A DNA stretch of 64,000 nucleotides from Oleiagrimonas sp. C23AA (GCF_011759385.1 NZ_JAARLY010000009.1:1-64000); one strand, 5' to 3'. Positions 51,328 through 60,596 are shown, numbered from the stretch's first letter. The notes: generated by a model from the letters alone, not told the origin. Program-made: numbers and translations.

Positions 51328-52670
51328 CAGTCGGCGTCGGCCAGCGATGCCAGCGCTTGGCGCGCCCGCGCCATGGCATCGTCGCGTGCGGCCGGATCGG
51401 CATAGGCGGGGCTTTCGGCCAGCACATCGTCGCCGACACTGAGCACAAACACCTTGTCGCGTGCCTGCACGATGGCCTCGGCACCCATCAACGCGCGCGT
51501 GGCCATGCCGGCGGCCTTCGGATCATCAAAGCCACGCGACAGCGCCAGCTCGGCGCCATCGGCATCGACAAAGCGGAAGTGAAATTTGCCATCGGCCTCG
51601 CGGAAGCTGACAAAGCGCGCACGCTTGGCCGCCTTCTTCTTCGCTTTCTTCACCGGCGCCGGCTTGGCCTGGCCCAGGCCCACCGCCTCGCGCAGACGTT
51701 CCAGCAGCGGCGTGGCCTGGGCGCGCGCCTTCTTGGCACCATCACGCAGCACGTCGGCGATCTCGTCCGGACGCGCCATCAGCGCGTCGTAATGCTCGCG
51801 CATTGGCGCCACATCGCGCTCCAGGCGCTCGAACAGCTGCTTCTTGGCCTCACCCCAGGCCATGCCGCCCTTGAGCGCATCGGCAAAGGCCGCGCCTTCA
51901 TCGGCCGAGGCAAACGCCTGGTAGATGGTAAACAGCGCCGTGCCCTCGGCCTGCTTCGGCTCGCCCGGCTCGCGCGAGTCGGTGACGATGCGCGAAATGG
52001 CCTCGCGCATGCGCTTGGGGCCACCCTCGAACAGCGGGATGGTGTTGTCGTAGCTCTTGGACATCTTGCGCCCGTCCAGACCCGGCAGCGTGGCCACGTG
52101 GGCCTCGACATGGGCTTCGGGCAGGGTGAAGAAATCACCATCGTAAAGATGATTGAAGCGCTGCGCGATGTCGCGCGCCATTTCGATGTGCTGCACCTGA
52201 TCGCGGCCCACCGGTACCTTGTTGGCGTTGAAGGCCAGAATGTCCGCAGCCATCAGCACCGGGTACATGTAAAGCCCGGCGGTGATGCCGGCATCGGCGT
52301 CTTCACCGGACTCGGTGTTCTTGTCCACCGCCGCCTTGTAGGCATGCGCGCGATTGAGCAGGCCCTTGGCGGTGACGCAGGTCAAAAGCCAGGTAAGCTC
52401 CGGAATTTCCGGAATATCCGACTGCTGATAGAAGGTGGTGCGCGCAGGGTCCAGGCCGGCGGCCAGCCAGGTGGCGGCGATCTCCAGGCGCGAGCGCTGC
52501 ACACGGGCCGGATCATCGCACTTGATCAGCGCATGGTAGTCGGCCATGAAGAAGAACGCGTCCACGCCCTCCTGCGTACTCTCGTGCACCGCCGGGCGAA
52601 TGGCGCCGACGTAGTTGCCAAGATGCGGGGTGCCGGTGGTGGTGATACCGGTAAGGACTCGCGTGTTCAT
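51327..52670 (-). CDS. trpS: Tryptophanyl-tRNA synthetase with C-terminal extension
   Basis: Class I synthetase charging tRNA-Trp. The catalytic part (residues 1-332) has the HIGH-equivalent TGTPHLGNY (12-20) and KMSKS at 202-206 (DGRKMSKSYDN), with GRDQVQHIEMARDIA between. At 447 residues it is about 110 longer than typical TrpS. The extra part starts with a Lys/Ala-rich linker (339-350) and continues as FVSFREADGKFHFRFVDADG onward, which resembles the small beta domain DUF1508 (YegP-like). A second acidic helical tail ends the protein. The extension may aid tRNA binding through the basic linker (inference). Confidence 0.95.
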   Translation of the reverse strand: MNTRVLTGITTTGTPHLGNYVGAIRPAVHESTQEGVDAFFFMADYHALIKCDDPARVQRSRLEIAATWLAAGLDPARTTFYQQSDIPEIPELTWLLTCVTAKGLLNRAHAYKAAVDKNTESGEDADAGITAGLYMYPVLMAADILAFNANKVPVGRDQVQHIEMARDIAQRFNHLYDGDFFTLPEAHVEAHVATLPGLDGRKMSKSYDNTIPLFEGGPKRMREAISRIVTDSREPGEPKQAEGTALFTIYQAFASADEGAAFADALKGGMAWGEAKKQLFERLERDVAPMREHYDALMARPDEIADVLRDGAKKARAQATPLLERLREAVGLGQAKPAPVKKAKKKAAKRARFVSFREADGKFHFRFVDADGAELALSRGFDDPKAAGMATRALMGAEAIVQARDKVFVLSVGDDVLAESPAYADPAARDDAMARARQALASLADAD

Positions 52671-52764
52671 GCGTGGCGTGGCGTGATCAAAACGGTGAGT
52701 TTACGCCATCGCCGCGCGGCCCGCCGGAACGAGCCTGCGCGGCGCGGTGTCGCGTGGGCTCGCC

Positions 52765-53682
52765 TCAGCGCACCAGCGTGGACTTGCCGAACAGGCTTTC
52801 GACCAGATCCACGGCCAGACGTGCGGTGCGGTTGCGCTTGTCGTAGGCCGGATTGAGCTCGACGATATCCAGCGAGGCCATGCGGCCCGAGTCGCAGATC
52901 AGCTCCATGCACAGCTGCGCCTCGCGATAATTGGGGCCACCGCGCACGGTGGTGCCCACGCCCGGCGCGATGGTCGGGTCGAGAAAATCCACATCGAAGC
53001 TGACATGCAGGTGCGTGTCCTCGTCCATGTCGGCCAGCGCCGCCTCGACGGCCTTCTTCATGCCGTGCTCGTCGATGTAGCGCATGTCGTAGATGCCCAG
53101 TCCCTGCTCGTGGACGAACTTCTTCTCGCCATCGTCCACCGAGCGGATACCGATCTGGCGCACCGAGGTCGGCTCGATCGCCGGCACGTGCGAACCCAGG
53201 TGGGTCAACGGCTCGGGACCAAAGCCACACAGGCAGGCCACCGGCATGCCGTGCACATTGCCCGAGGGCGTCAGCTGGTTGGTGTTGAAGTCGGCATGCG
53301 CGTCCAGCCACAGCACGCGCAGCTTCTTGCCCTGCTCGCGGCAGTGGCGCGCCACGGCGGTGATCGAGCCGATCGCCAGGCAATGGTCACCACCGAGCAT
53401 GATCGGGAAATGCCCCTGCGAAAGCTCGGCATAGGTGGCATCCATCAGTGCCTTGTTCCAGGCCACCACGCCATCCAGGTGGCGATAGCCTTCTTCCGGC
53501 GGCAGCCACGGATTGAGCGGACCGGTCAGGTTGCCGCGATCGACCACCTCCATGCCACGCCCGCGCAGGGCCTTGTCGATACCGGCCACGCGCAGCGCTT
53601 CCGGGCCCATCGACGCGCCGCGATGGCCGGCGCCGATATCGGTGGGAACGCCAATCAGGGAAATCGGGGGATGCTGTCGCAT
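52765..53682 (-). CDS. rocF: Arginase
   Basis: Binuclear manganese hydrolase giving ornithine and urea from arginine. The 305-residue protein carries metal ligands H100 (LGGDHCLAIGS), D127, H129 and D131 (WLDAHADFN) and the SFDVDFLDP pair, with GPNYREAQ near the end. Agmatinase is less likely because the N-terminal GVPTDIGAGHRGASMGPEALR is arginase-like. AGGTG precedes the ATG at 53682. It is a single gene upstream of trpS in the same direction, 95 bases apart. Confidence 0.93.
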   Translation of the reverse strand: MRQHPPISLIGVPTDIGAGHRGASMGPEALRVAGIDKALRGRGMEVVDRGNLTGPLNPWLPPEEGYRHLDGVVAWNKALMDATYAELSQGHFPIMLGGDHCLAIGSITAVARHCREQGKKLRVLWLDAHADFNTNQLTPSGNVHGMPVACLCGFGPEPLTHLGSHVPAIEPTSVRQIGIRSVDDGEKKFVHEQGLGIYDMRYIDEHGMKKAVEAALADMDEDTHLHVSFDVDFLDPTIAPGVGTTVRGGPNYREAQLCMELICDSGRMASLDIVELNPAYDKRNRTARLAVDLVESLFGKSTLVR

Positions 53683-53783
53683 GAAACACCTAGCTTTGTT
53701 CGAAAACACGTTGCAAAAATCAAAGGCCGAACGCCGGCGCGGCGCACACGCAGCACACCGGCAAGGCCCGAAACGGATCTACC

Positions 53784-54182
53784 TCAGTGCGCGGACTCGT
53801 GCACCACGGGCAGCTGCCGCGCACGCCAGCCCATCATGCTGCCCTTGAGAAGGCGCACATGGGTGAAGCCAAGGCGATCAAGCGTGGCCTTGGCGCGCGC
53901 CGCACGTCGACCGCTGTGACAATAAACGATGATCGGCTGATCGCGGCGGGCGTGCAGCGCACCGTAGCGCGCCGCCACCTGACTGACCGGCACATTCAGC
54001 GCGCCGGCGATATGCCCTTCACGGTATTCGTGCGGCGTGCGCACATCGACCAGCAGCGGCGCCTGATGCGCCTTTTGCAGCTGCACCAGTCGTGCCGGCC
54101 GCATCGGCCCCTGAGCGGCCCAGACGGGCACCGCACCGGCGCCCAGCAACAGCGCCATCGTCCACATCGCGCGCTTGATCAT
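53784..54182 (-). CDS. Exported single-domain rhodanese
   Basis: Sulfurtransferase-like protein of 132 residues with an N-terminal signal (MIKRAMWTMALLLGAGAVPV, cut near VWAAQ). The rhodanese domain shows LLVDVRTPHEYREGHIAGALNVP and the active-site loop VYCHSGRRA with persulfide-carrying C88. Periplasmic location suggests a role in sulfane sulfur or cyanide handling, but it is far from the sulfide island. GGAGGG before the ATG at 54182 supports the start. Confidence 0.88.
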   Translation of the reverse strand: MIKRAMWTMALLLGAGAVPVWAAQGPMRPARLVQLQKAHQAPLLVDVRTPHEYREGHIAGALNVPVSQVAARYGALHARRDQPIIVYCHSGRRAARAKATLDRLGFTHVRLLKGSMMGWRARQLPVVHESAH

Positions 54183-54304
54183 CACGCCCTCCGCAACTTG
54201 AAAAAGGCCGCACATCGGCGCGGCCCGGTGATCGATAAGCGGCCTTCACGGCCGAACGGCCTCCTGCCGTCCCGAGACAGACAAGCATGCCACCGTCGCC
54301 CCGG

Positions 54305-54329
54305 CGGGTCGGCCATTGTAGCCGACCCG
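54305..54329. terminator. Hairpin downstream of the SDR gene
   Basis: Perfect nine-base-pair stem CGGGTCGGC / GCCGACCCG with loop CATTGTA, 27 bases past the SDR stop codon (minus strand). No T tract follows on either strand, so it may be a weak terminator or a message-stabilising stem. Confidence 0.5.
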
Positions 54330-54356
54330 TCGCGGTCACGCAGATGACAACGCGCG

Positions 54357-55352
54357 CTACAGATCGGCGCCGGTCTGGGCCTCACTCAAGACCCAAAGCC
54401 CCTCTGCAGCCTTTGCATCGGTGGCCCAGCGACAAACCCCCACCGAGCGATTGGCGTCGCCGCGCTCGATCTCATGCAGATCACCCACCAGCTGGGCGAT
54501 ATCGCAGTTCTCGCAGTACACACCGCCCTTGCCCTGCAGCTGCGGACTGGTGGCAGCCCAGACACTGGTGGCTGCGCCCTGCTGCACATTCTTGTAGCCA
54601 CGATCGAGGTCGGTCACCGGTTGACCGTTTTCATCCAGAGCGCCGATTTTCTTGAGTTCATCCTCGCTCATGTAGCGCGCAAGATCGGTGATGATGCCGC
54701 CCGGATGCACCGAGAACGCGCGCACGCCGTGCGCCCTGCCACGGGCATCCAGTCCTACGGCAAACAAGGCGTTGGCCGTCTTGGACTGACCGTAGGCCAG
54801 CCAAGGGTCGTAAGCGCGCTGATTGAAATGAGGGTCATCCAGATCCACTGCCGCATAGCGATGCCCCAATGACGACAGCGCCACCACGCGGGCACCGCCA
54901 CTTTCGCCTGCCCGCTTGAGCGCCGGCCAAAGTCTCGCCGTCAGCTGGAAGTGCCCCAGATGGTTGGTGGCAAATTGCAGCTCGTAGCCGCGTGCATCTC
55001 GGGTAAGTGGGCAGGCCATGATGCCGGCACTGTTGATAAGGATGTGCAGCGGTACATCGCGGGACAGATACTGCTCGGCGAAGGCATCGATGGACGCCGG
55101 ATCGGCCAGATCCATGGGCACGATATCGACATCGATGCCATGCAGGTTGCGCCGCGCCTTGTCCAGATCGCGCGCCGGCACCACCACGCGGGCACCGGCC
55201 CGGGTCAAGGCTCGCACCGTCTCCACACCAATGCCCGAGTAACCGCCGGTCACGATGGCATGCTTGCCGTGCAAATCCACGCCGGCCAGCACCTCACGCG
55301 CCGTGCTTGCCGCGCCAAAGCCGCTGTGAATGGGCGTTTGTGTCGTCTTCAT
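54357..55352 (-). CDS. Short-chain dehydrogenase/reductase
   Basis: NAD(P)-dependent oxidoreductase of 331 residues. The cofactor motif TGGYSGIG lies near residues 35-42, followed by the structural block NSAGIM, the catalytic Ser region VALSSLGHRY, and YxxxK in LAYGQSKTANALF. It belongs to the retinol dehydrogenase/WW-domain oxidoreductase-like subgroup. The C-terminus includes ENCDIAQLV. Substrate is unknown. It is divergent from an AraC-type gene that probably controls it. Confidence 0.9.
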   Translation of the reverse strand: MKTTQTPIHSGFGAASTAREVLAGVDLHGKHAIVTGGYSGIGVETVRALTRAGARVVVPARDLDKARRNLHGIDVDIVPMDLADPASIDAFAEQYLSRDVPLHILINSAGIMACPLTRDARGYELQFATNHLGHFQLTARLWPALKRAGESGGARVVALSSLGHRYAAVDLDDPHFNQRAYDPWLAYGQSKTANALFAVGLDARGRAHGVRAFSVHPGGIITDLARYMSEDELKKIGALDENGQPVTDLDRGYKNVQQGAATSVWAATSPQLQGKGGVYCENCDIAQLVGDLHEIERGDANRSVGVCRWATDAKAAEGLWVLSEAQTGADL

Positions 55353-55446
55353 GGCTCACTCCTGGGTTGGGAAGTGGCCAGCCTAAGATGCAAACGCGGT
55401 ACGATGAATGCGTGTGAATCCGCCATTCATGAGAATTCGTACCAAT

Positions 55447-56394
55447 ATGCACGATGACCCACTCTCGCACCTCTTGCGCCTGGCGCAGATTGAATCGGTG
55501 GTGTCCGGCGGATTCAGCACCGGCGGCCAGTGGGCGATGCGCTTTCCGGCACCTGACAAGGTGAAGTTCTTCGTCGCCATCCGCGGCAGCTGCTGCTTTC
55601 ATTTCGACGACGATCCGCAACCCCTGCACCTGGCCAGCGGCGACGTGGTTTTGCTGGCCGCGCCGCGAGGTTTCATCGTCGGCAACCATGCCACCGAGCA
55701 CCCGACGCCCGCGCGCGAAGCATTCGCCGGACGCCCCGGCGCCATCGTCCACGTCGGCAGCAAAACCGAACAGGAGCAGATGTTCCTGGGCGGACATGTG
55801 CGTCTGGCATCAACATATGGGCACCTGCTGAGCGAAGCCCTGCCGCCGTACATCCATGTGCAAAGCCGCACCAACTTGCCACAGGCAACCGCGCTGAGCT
55901 GGGTGCTCGATCAATTGGTGCATGAGCACGAAGCCCTGCCCGGCGCCGGATTGGCGCGCTCGCAATTGGCCCATCTGCTGTTTGTGCAGGTCCTGCGCGC
56001 GCACTTGGCGGCGGGTGGCACGCTGCCGGCCGGCTGGTTGCGTGCCGCCACCGATGCACGTTTGGCACCCGCGCTTCGCGGCATGCATGAAGCACCACAG
56101 CATCCATGGCGACTGCAGGAACTGGCGCAGCGTTGCGCCATGTCACGCACCCGGTTTGCGGCCCTGTTCCGCGAGGTGGCCGGTCAGACGCCGCTGGCCT
56201 ATCTCACGGCGTGGCGGATGCAACTGGCCGCGCGCGCCCTGGATGAAGAAAACGCCAGCGTGGCGCAACTGGCGCAGCAACTGGGTTACGGCTCGGAAAG
56301 CGCGTTCAGCCACGCCTTCAAACGTGCTACCGGGAAGTCACCGCGGCACTACGCACGTGCGTTGAACGGCCAAGGCGTCGCATCATCGGCGTAA
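55447..56394 (+). CDS. AraC-family regulator with cupin N-domain
   Basis: A 315-residue regulator. The N-terminal cupin-type effector domain (DPLSHLLRLAQIESVVSGGF, VKFFVAIRGSCCFHF, LASGDVVLLAAPRGF) is of the AraC_binding/cupin_6 kind. The C-terminal pair of helix-turn-helix motifs is clear (RLQELAQRCAMSRTRFAALF and VAQLAQQLGYGSESAFSHAFK, ending in TGKSPRHYAR). The Met at 55447 matches the family's usual M-x-DPLS start; in-frame ATGs at 55408 and 55429 are alternatives. It is divergent from the SDR gene, its likely target. Confidence 0.88.
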   Translation: MHDDPLSHLLRLAQIESVVSGGFSTGGQWAMRFPAPDKVKFFVAIRGSCCFHFDDDPQPLHLASGDVVLLAAPRGFIVGNHATEHPTPAREAFAGRPGAIVHVGSKTEQEQMFLGGHVRLASTYGHLLSEALPPYIHVQSRTNLPQATALSWVLDQLVHEHEALPGAGLARSQLAHLLFVQVLRAHLAAGGTLPAGWLRAATDARLAPALRGMHEAPQHPWRLQELAQRCAMSRTRFAALFREVAGQTPLAYLTAWRMQLAARALDEENASVAQLAQQLGYGSESAFSHAFKRATGKSPRHYARALNGQGVASSA

Positions 56395-56423
56395 CCGCCG
56401 GCGCACTGCCAGTTCAAGGAGAA

Positions 56424-56499
56424 TGGTGCCGCTTGTCCGATTCGAACGGACGACCTACCGCTTACAAGGCGGTTGCTCTACCAGCTGAGCTAAAGCGGC
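56424..56499 (-). tRNA. tRNA-Thr (anticodon TGT)
   Basis: On the minus strand a 76-base cloverleaf runs from GCCGCTTTAGCTCAGCTGGT to GCGGCACCA. The acceptor stem is GCCGCTT / AAGCGGC, the D-loop contains AGCTGGTAGAGC, the anticodon stem-loop is ACCGCCTTGTAAGGCGGT with anticodon TGT, and the T-arm is GTCCG-TTCGAAT-CGGAC. The CCA end is encoded. It reads ACA codons. Confidence 0.97.
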
Positions 56500-56541
56500 G
56501 AGGGGCGTGATTCTAGCAGGCCGGCGAGGCCTTGGCAGCGT

Positions 56542-57291
56542 CTAGAAACAGGGTAGCGGTTTGGCCTGCACATCCGGATCACCGACGTGGGCCTTCCAAT
56601 CAAGCGTGGCGCCGGGCTTGAAGACCACATCCAGCCAGAACTGCGGCAGGGTTTCGGTGCGCGCCTTCATCAGCGGCTTGAAGCCCAGTGCGATGATGCG
56701 ATCACGACGGTGGATGGCATTGTCCTTGTCGTGGAACAACCCCAGCGACACCGTATTCAGGCGATCACCGGCGGTCACCACGTAGTAATCGTGCACGCCC
56801 TTGGCCGCCAGCTGTCGCGCCTCGACCAGCGCCTGCTCACGCGAGGGAAACGCGGGCAGGTACACCCACCAGCCGGTGAACTGATCGGCCTGGCTCTGCT
56901 GCGTGCGCGAACGCTGCACGCCGCTCAGCTCGCTCAGCAACTGCCGGGTATCGGCCTGGGTATCGAACGGGCCGATGCGCAGACATTGCGGCGCCGACGC
57001 GGTCGGCGCGGGAGTGCCGGGCGCGGCCGGTGCAGCCGTTGATGGCGAACTCGCAGTCGCCTTCGCCACCGAAGTGGCCACCGATGTATCGGCCGCGGGA
57101 TTGTCGACGCTGACCGGCGGCGCCGGGGCCTGATCGGCCGGCTCGGGCGGTGCTTCGGAAAGCAACTGCAGCTCCGGAACACCGGGCGCGGTGGCGGGCA
57201 CCTGATGATGCTGCGTGGGACCAAAGGTGAGCCACGCGGCCACCCCCACGTTCAAGGCAATCAGCAGCAGAAACAGCAGACGGACCAGCAT
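56542..57291 (-). CDS. SPOR-domain membrane protein
   Basis: A 249-residue protein with one N-terminal membrane segment (LVRLLFLLLIALNVGVAAWL), a long Ala/Pro/Ser-rich periplasmic linker (about residues 30-100), and a C-terminal SPOR-like domain (CLRIGPFDTQADTRQLLSEL, WWVYLPAFPSREQALVEARQL, TVSLGLFHDKDNAIHRRDRI). SPOR domains bind denuded peptidoglycan at septa, so a cell-wall or division role is likely. The ATG at 57291 is preceded by GGTGAGG; an immediately preceding GTG is also possible. It lies downstream of coaX on the same strand. Confidence 0.8.
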   Translation of the reverse strand: MLVRLLFLLLIALNVGVAAWLTFGPTQHHQVPATAPGVPELQLLSEAPPEPADQAPAPPVSVDNPAADTSVATSVAKATASSPSTAAPAAPGTPAPTASAPQCLRIGPFDTQADTRQLLSELSGVQRSRTQQSQADQFTGWWVYLPAFPSREQALVEARQLAAKGVHDYYVVTAGDRLNTVSLGLFHDKDNAIHRRDRIIALGFKPLMKARTETLPQFWLDVVFKPGATLDWKAHVGDPDVQAKPLPCF

Positions 57292-57369
57292 CACCTCACC
57301 CCGGCGCGCCCTGCGGCGCGCTCACCCGCGCCCGATTGTAACGGGCGCGGCGACCGGCGCCAGCCATGC

Positions 57370-58107
57370 TCATCCCTGCGCATCGGCCCAGGCGCGAAGA
57401 CCGTGCAGCACGGCATGGTGATGCAACTGCACGGGGCGTTCGATCAGTGCCGCAAGCGCCTGCGCGTCACCGCCGCCCAGCCACAAGCGGGCCTGCTCGC
57501 CCAGGCGCGGCTGCATGCGCAGATAAAAGCGTTCCACCAAGGCCGCCGCCGCATGCCAGCAGCCGGAGACCAGGCCATCGGCGGTGTTGTCGGCGGCATC
57601 GACCACGGCACCCTCGTCAGCGGGTCGGACCTGCGCCGTGGCGCCCAGCACCGATTGCTGCATCAGCCGCGGCCCCGGCGCAATCAAGCCACCCAGATGC
57701 AGCCCCTCGCCGGACAGTGCATCCAGCGTCAGCGCGGTGCCACATCCGACCAGCACGCAAGGCGCGGCGTGAGCGGCACGCGCCGCGACCATTCCCAGGA
57801 AACGATCGACACCTAGCCGCTGCGGCTGTGCGTAGGCATTGATCACGCCCGCGCCCTGCGCCGGCGTGCGCACCCAGTGCAGGACAGCGGCAGCCTGCAC
57901 GGCGGAGGCCACTTGCACCTCGCGCTCGTGGTCCACCACCGACGCCAACCACACCGCCGACAGCGCCGGCGCCTGGCGCAAGGCTTCCTGCAGTGGACGC
58001 AAATAGTCGGCCTGCGACCAGGCCGCCGCGGCCACATCCAGCGCGCCCGAACCGTCGTCGAAGGCCCACTTCAAGCGCGTATTGCCCAGATCGACCAGCA
58101 ACCTCAT
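57370..58107 (-). CDS. coaX: Type III pantothenate kinase
   Basis: Phosphorylates pantothenate, the first step of coenzyme A synthesis. The 245-residue protein has the phosphate-binding start RLLVDLGNTRLKWAF, PQRLGVDRFLGMVAARAAH with the catalytic Asp region, and VLVGCGTALTLDAL with GGLIAPGPRLM. Its ATG overlaps the birA stop by four bases (ATGA), the classic birA-coaX arrangement. Confidence 0.94.
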   Translation of the reverse strand: MRLLVDLGNTRLKWAFDDGSGALDVAAAAWSQADYLRPLQEALRQAPALSAVWLASVVDHEREVQVASAVQAAAVLHWVRTPAQGAGVINAYAQPQRLGVDRFLGMVAARAAHAAPCVLVGCGTALTLDALSGEGLHLGGLIAPGPRLMQQSVLGATAQVRPADEGAVVDAADNTADGLVSGCWHAAAALVERFYLRMQPRLGEQARLWLGGGDAQALAALIERPVQLHHHAVLHGLRAWADAQG

Positions 58108-59063
58108 GCCATGCGCACCGATACTTCGCCACTGTCCACGGCCAACTCGCCATCGGCCGTCAGAACCCGCAGCGCGCCGCGCGCATCCACGCCGGCACCG
58201 GTGCCATGGAACTGGTGTTGCGGACCGCTCAAGGTCAGCTCGCGCCCGCGCAGCACATCGGCGGCGTTGTAGGCATCGATGAAGGCGGCAAAGCCCTCGC
58301 GCTCGAACTGGCGCAGCGTTTCGGCCAGCGTGCGAATCAACGTGGCCGCCACCTGATTTCGATCCGGCGCCTGACCACCGCACAAAGTGGCCAGATCGGT
58401 CACCGGCTGCCCGGCCTGCGCGCGCAACGCCTCGGGCAGGCGCACATTCAGACCGATGCCGATTACCGCCTCGCACGGCCCCTGAAACTCGCCGGACAGC
58501 TCCACCAGCACCCCAGCCAGCTTGGCCGGGCCGGCCAGCACATCGTTGGGCCACTTCAGGCCGACTCCCGCGATGCCCAGCGCCGAAAGCGTGCGCATCA
58601 GCGCCACGCCCACCGCAAGCGACAGCCCGGAAAGCTGCGCGAACCCCAGGTCGAAACGCTTCAGGCACGACACATAGATATTCAGCGCTGGCGGCGATAG
58701 CCAGTGCCGACCGCGACGGCCCCGCCCGGCGCTCTGCATTTCGGCCAGTACAAAGGAAAGGTCGGCCACATCGTCACGCCGCTGCAACTCGCTGGAGGTG
58801 GAATCAAGTTCCCAATGCACCTCCAGCGCACCCAGCGACAGATCTGCCAACCGCTCGCGCAAGGCGTGCTGATCCAGCAGCTGCACCGGCCACGGCAGGC
58901 GATAACCGGCGCCGGCCTGGGCATCGACCGGAAGGCCGCGCTGGCGCAGCGCCTCGATCTGCTTCCAGACCGCGGCGCGCGTGACGTGCAGATGATCGGC
59001 CAGCGCCGCTCCCGAGTGCGCCTGGCCTTCGGCCAGCGCTTCAAGCAGATCGCGAGGATGCAT
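58104..59063 (-). CDS. birA: Biotin-protein ligase / biotin operon repressor
   Basis: A 319-residue bifunctional protein. The N-terminal winged helix (EALAEGQAHSGAALADHLHV, TRAAVWKQIEALRQRG) binds DNA. The ligase domain has the adenylate loop SAGRGRRGRHW, YVSCLKRFDL and the catalytic GLKWPNDVLAG, followed by an SH3-like C-domain. It activates biotin to biotinyl-AMP and attaches it to acetyl-CoA carboxylase. It is the first gene of the coupled birA-coaX pair. Confidence 0.95.
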   Translation of the reverse strand: MHPRDLLEALAEGQAHSGAALADHLHVTRAAVWKQIEALRQRGLPVDAQAGAGYRLPWPVQLLDQHALRERLADLSLGALEVHWELDSTSSELQRRDDVADLSFVLAEMQSAGRGRRGRHWLSPPALNIYVSCLKRFDLGFAQLSGLSLAVGVALMRTLSALGIAGVGLKWPNDVLAGPAKLAGVLVELSGEFQGPCEAVIGIGLNVRLPEALRAQAGQPVTDLATLCGGQAPDRNQVAATLIRTLAETLRQFEREGFAAFIDAYNAADVLRGRELTLSGPQHQFHGTGAGVDARGALRVLTADGELAVDSGEVSVRMA

Positions 59064-59272
59064 TATTGGCCACCGTCATCGGGCCATGTTGGACCGCTGC
59101 ACGGCGCCTTTCTGGCGGGCCGATCCATCAAAAAAAGACTGCGCATTGGCAAAGTGTAACTGTTGCCCGCAATCGCGGCATATGCACTTGCGTTTGTGTA
59201 GAAAAAGTGGAAACGCCACGCGCCTTGTGCCAGTATCAACCATTGAGGTTCCGCTGAGAGGGGTGGACAGCC

Positions 59273-59671
59273 TTGAAAACGCTGACAATTTCCGTGGCAT
59301 GCGTGGCCTTTCTCGGCGTGATTCCGGGGGCCCGTGCGGCCGATTCCGTGCTGGGCCAGCAGTGGGCCTCGGCAGCGGACAGCCTGCTTTCCGGCGTTAC
59401 CAGCAGCACCGGGACCACCACCCTGAGCGGCAATGGCACCGACAACAGCAGTGTCAGTTCCGGCGCCATGCTGGGCAGCTCGCGCTCGGACAGCCTGAGC
59501 GATCGCCCCGTCAGTACCAGCAGCAACAGCGGTACCGATAGCTCCGAAGCCAGTGCGACCAGCAACGACCGCAGCTCAGTGCCCGACAACAGCAACAATC
59601 ATGGCGGCGGCGGCCACTCGTCCTCGTCCAGGCTTGGCTGGCAATCGTTTCTTCCCGGCTCCATCCAGTAA
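59273..59671 (+). CDS. Secreted Ser/Asn/Gly-rich protein of unknown function
   Basis: A 132-residue protein starting at a TTG with GAGAGGGG upstream. A signal peptide (MKTLTISVACVAFLGVIPGA, cleavage near ARA) precedes a low-complexity mature chain dominated by Ser, Thr, Asn, Asp and Gly (SSVSSGAMLGSSRSDSLSDR, SGTDSSEASATSNDRSS, NNHGGGGHSSSS). There are no cysteines after the signal and no recognised domain. It ends LGWQSFLPGSIQ. It is followed by mtfA on the same strand after 60 bases. Confidence 0.6.
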   Translation: MKTLTISVACVAFLGVIPGARAADSVLGQQWASAADSLLSGVTSSTGTTTLSGNGTDNSSVSSGAMLGSSRSDSLSDRPVSTSSNSGTDSSEASATSNDRSSVPDNSNNHGGGGHSSSSRLGWQSFLPGSIQ

Positions 59672-59731
59672 GCACTTGGCTCGCTGCCTCGGCCGTCACC
59701 CTGCCACTGCACCTGAGCGCTGCGCCAGACG

Positions 59732-60487
59732 ATGAGCTGGCTCGATCGCCTTCGCGGCAGGCATCCGCAACGCATTGATCCTGCCACCTGGCAGCAGGCT
59801 TGTGCGCAGGTACCGTTGGCACACGCCATGAGCGCGCCTCACCGCGAGCGCCTGCGCACCATTGCCGGATATTTTCTGGCCCACAAGCACCTACATGGCG
59901 CGGGCAGTTTCGATATCAATGACCACCAGCGCATGCTTATCGCCGTGCAGGCCTGCGTGCCGCTATTGATGCTGGGCGAACGCGCGCTACGCGGCTGGAG
60001 TGACGTCATTGTCTACCCTGGTCGTTTCAAGGTGCGTCGTCAGCGCCATCTGGCCGGCGGCGTGATCACCGAGTCGGACGACGTGCTGATCGGCGAGGCC
60101 TGGGAGCGTGGGCCGCTGATCCTCTCCTGGGCCGACATCGAGCACGATCTGGCCCATCCATGGGACGGCTACAACGTGGTCGTGCATGAAATGGCACACA
60201 AGCTGGACATGCTCGACGGTGGCACCGACGGTGTGCCGCTGCTACCCCGGCAAGTCTCGCGCAAGCGCTGGATCGAAACCTTCCAGCACGCCTACGATCG
60301 ACTGGCCACGCTGGTGCGCGCCGGACAGCCCACGCATATCGACCCTTACGCGGCCGAGAATCCGCAGGAATTTTTTGCCGTCGTCAGCGAACTGCACTTT
60401 TCCGCGCCGCACCGGCTGCGCCAGCATGAACCCGGCGTGGCCGAGCTGCTGCACGGCTACTACGGGCCATCCCCCGCCCCGCTGTAA
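59732..60487 (+). CDS. mtfA: MtfA-family zinc peptidase
   Basis: A 251-residue M90-type zinc peptidase. The metal site is H152-E153-x2-H156 in VVVHEMAHKLDMLDG, with the third ligand Glu probably in NPQEFFAVVSELHF; HLAGGVITESDDVLIGEAW and PGRFKVRR are family blocks. E. coli MtfA binds the Mlc repressor and regulates glucose PTS genes, but this gene's partner is unknown. It is probably a stand-alone gene. Confidence 0.9.
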   Translation: MSWLDRLRGRHPQRIDPATWQQACAQVPLAHAMSAPHRERLRTIAGYFLAHKHLHGAGSFDINDHQRMLIAVQACVPLLMLGERALRGWSDVIVYPGRFKVRRQRHLAGGVITESDDVLIGEAWERGPLILSWADIEHDLAHPWDGYNVVVHEMAHKLDMLDGGTDGVPLLPRQVSRKRWIETFQHAYDRLATLVRAGQPTHIDPYAAENPQEFFAVVSELHFSAPHRLRQHEPGVAELLHGYYGPSPAPL

Positions 60488-60596
60488 ACGCCATCGCATA
60501 CTTGGGCTACGCCAGCGATCCGCGAGAATCCACATGGACGCCATGGATCACCGGCGTCAGGCCGGTTGTCCATCTGGTCGCAGCCTCCACCCGAGA

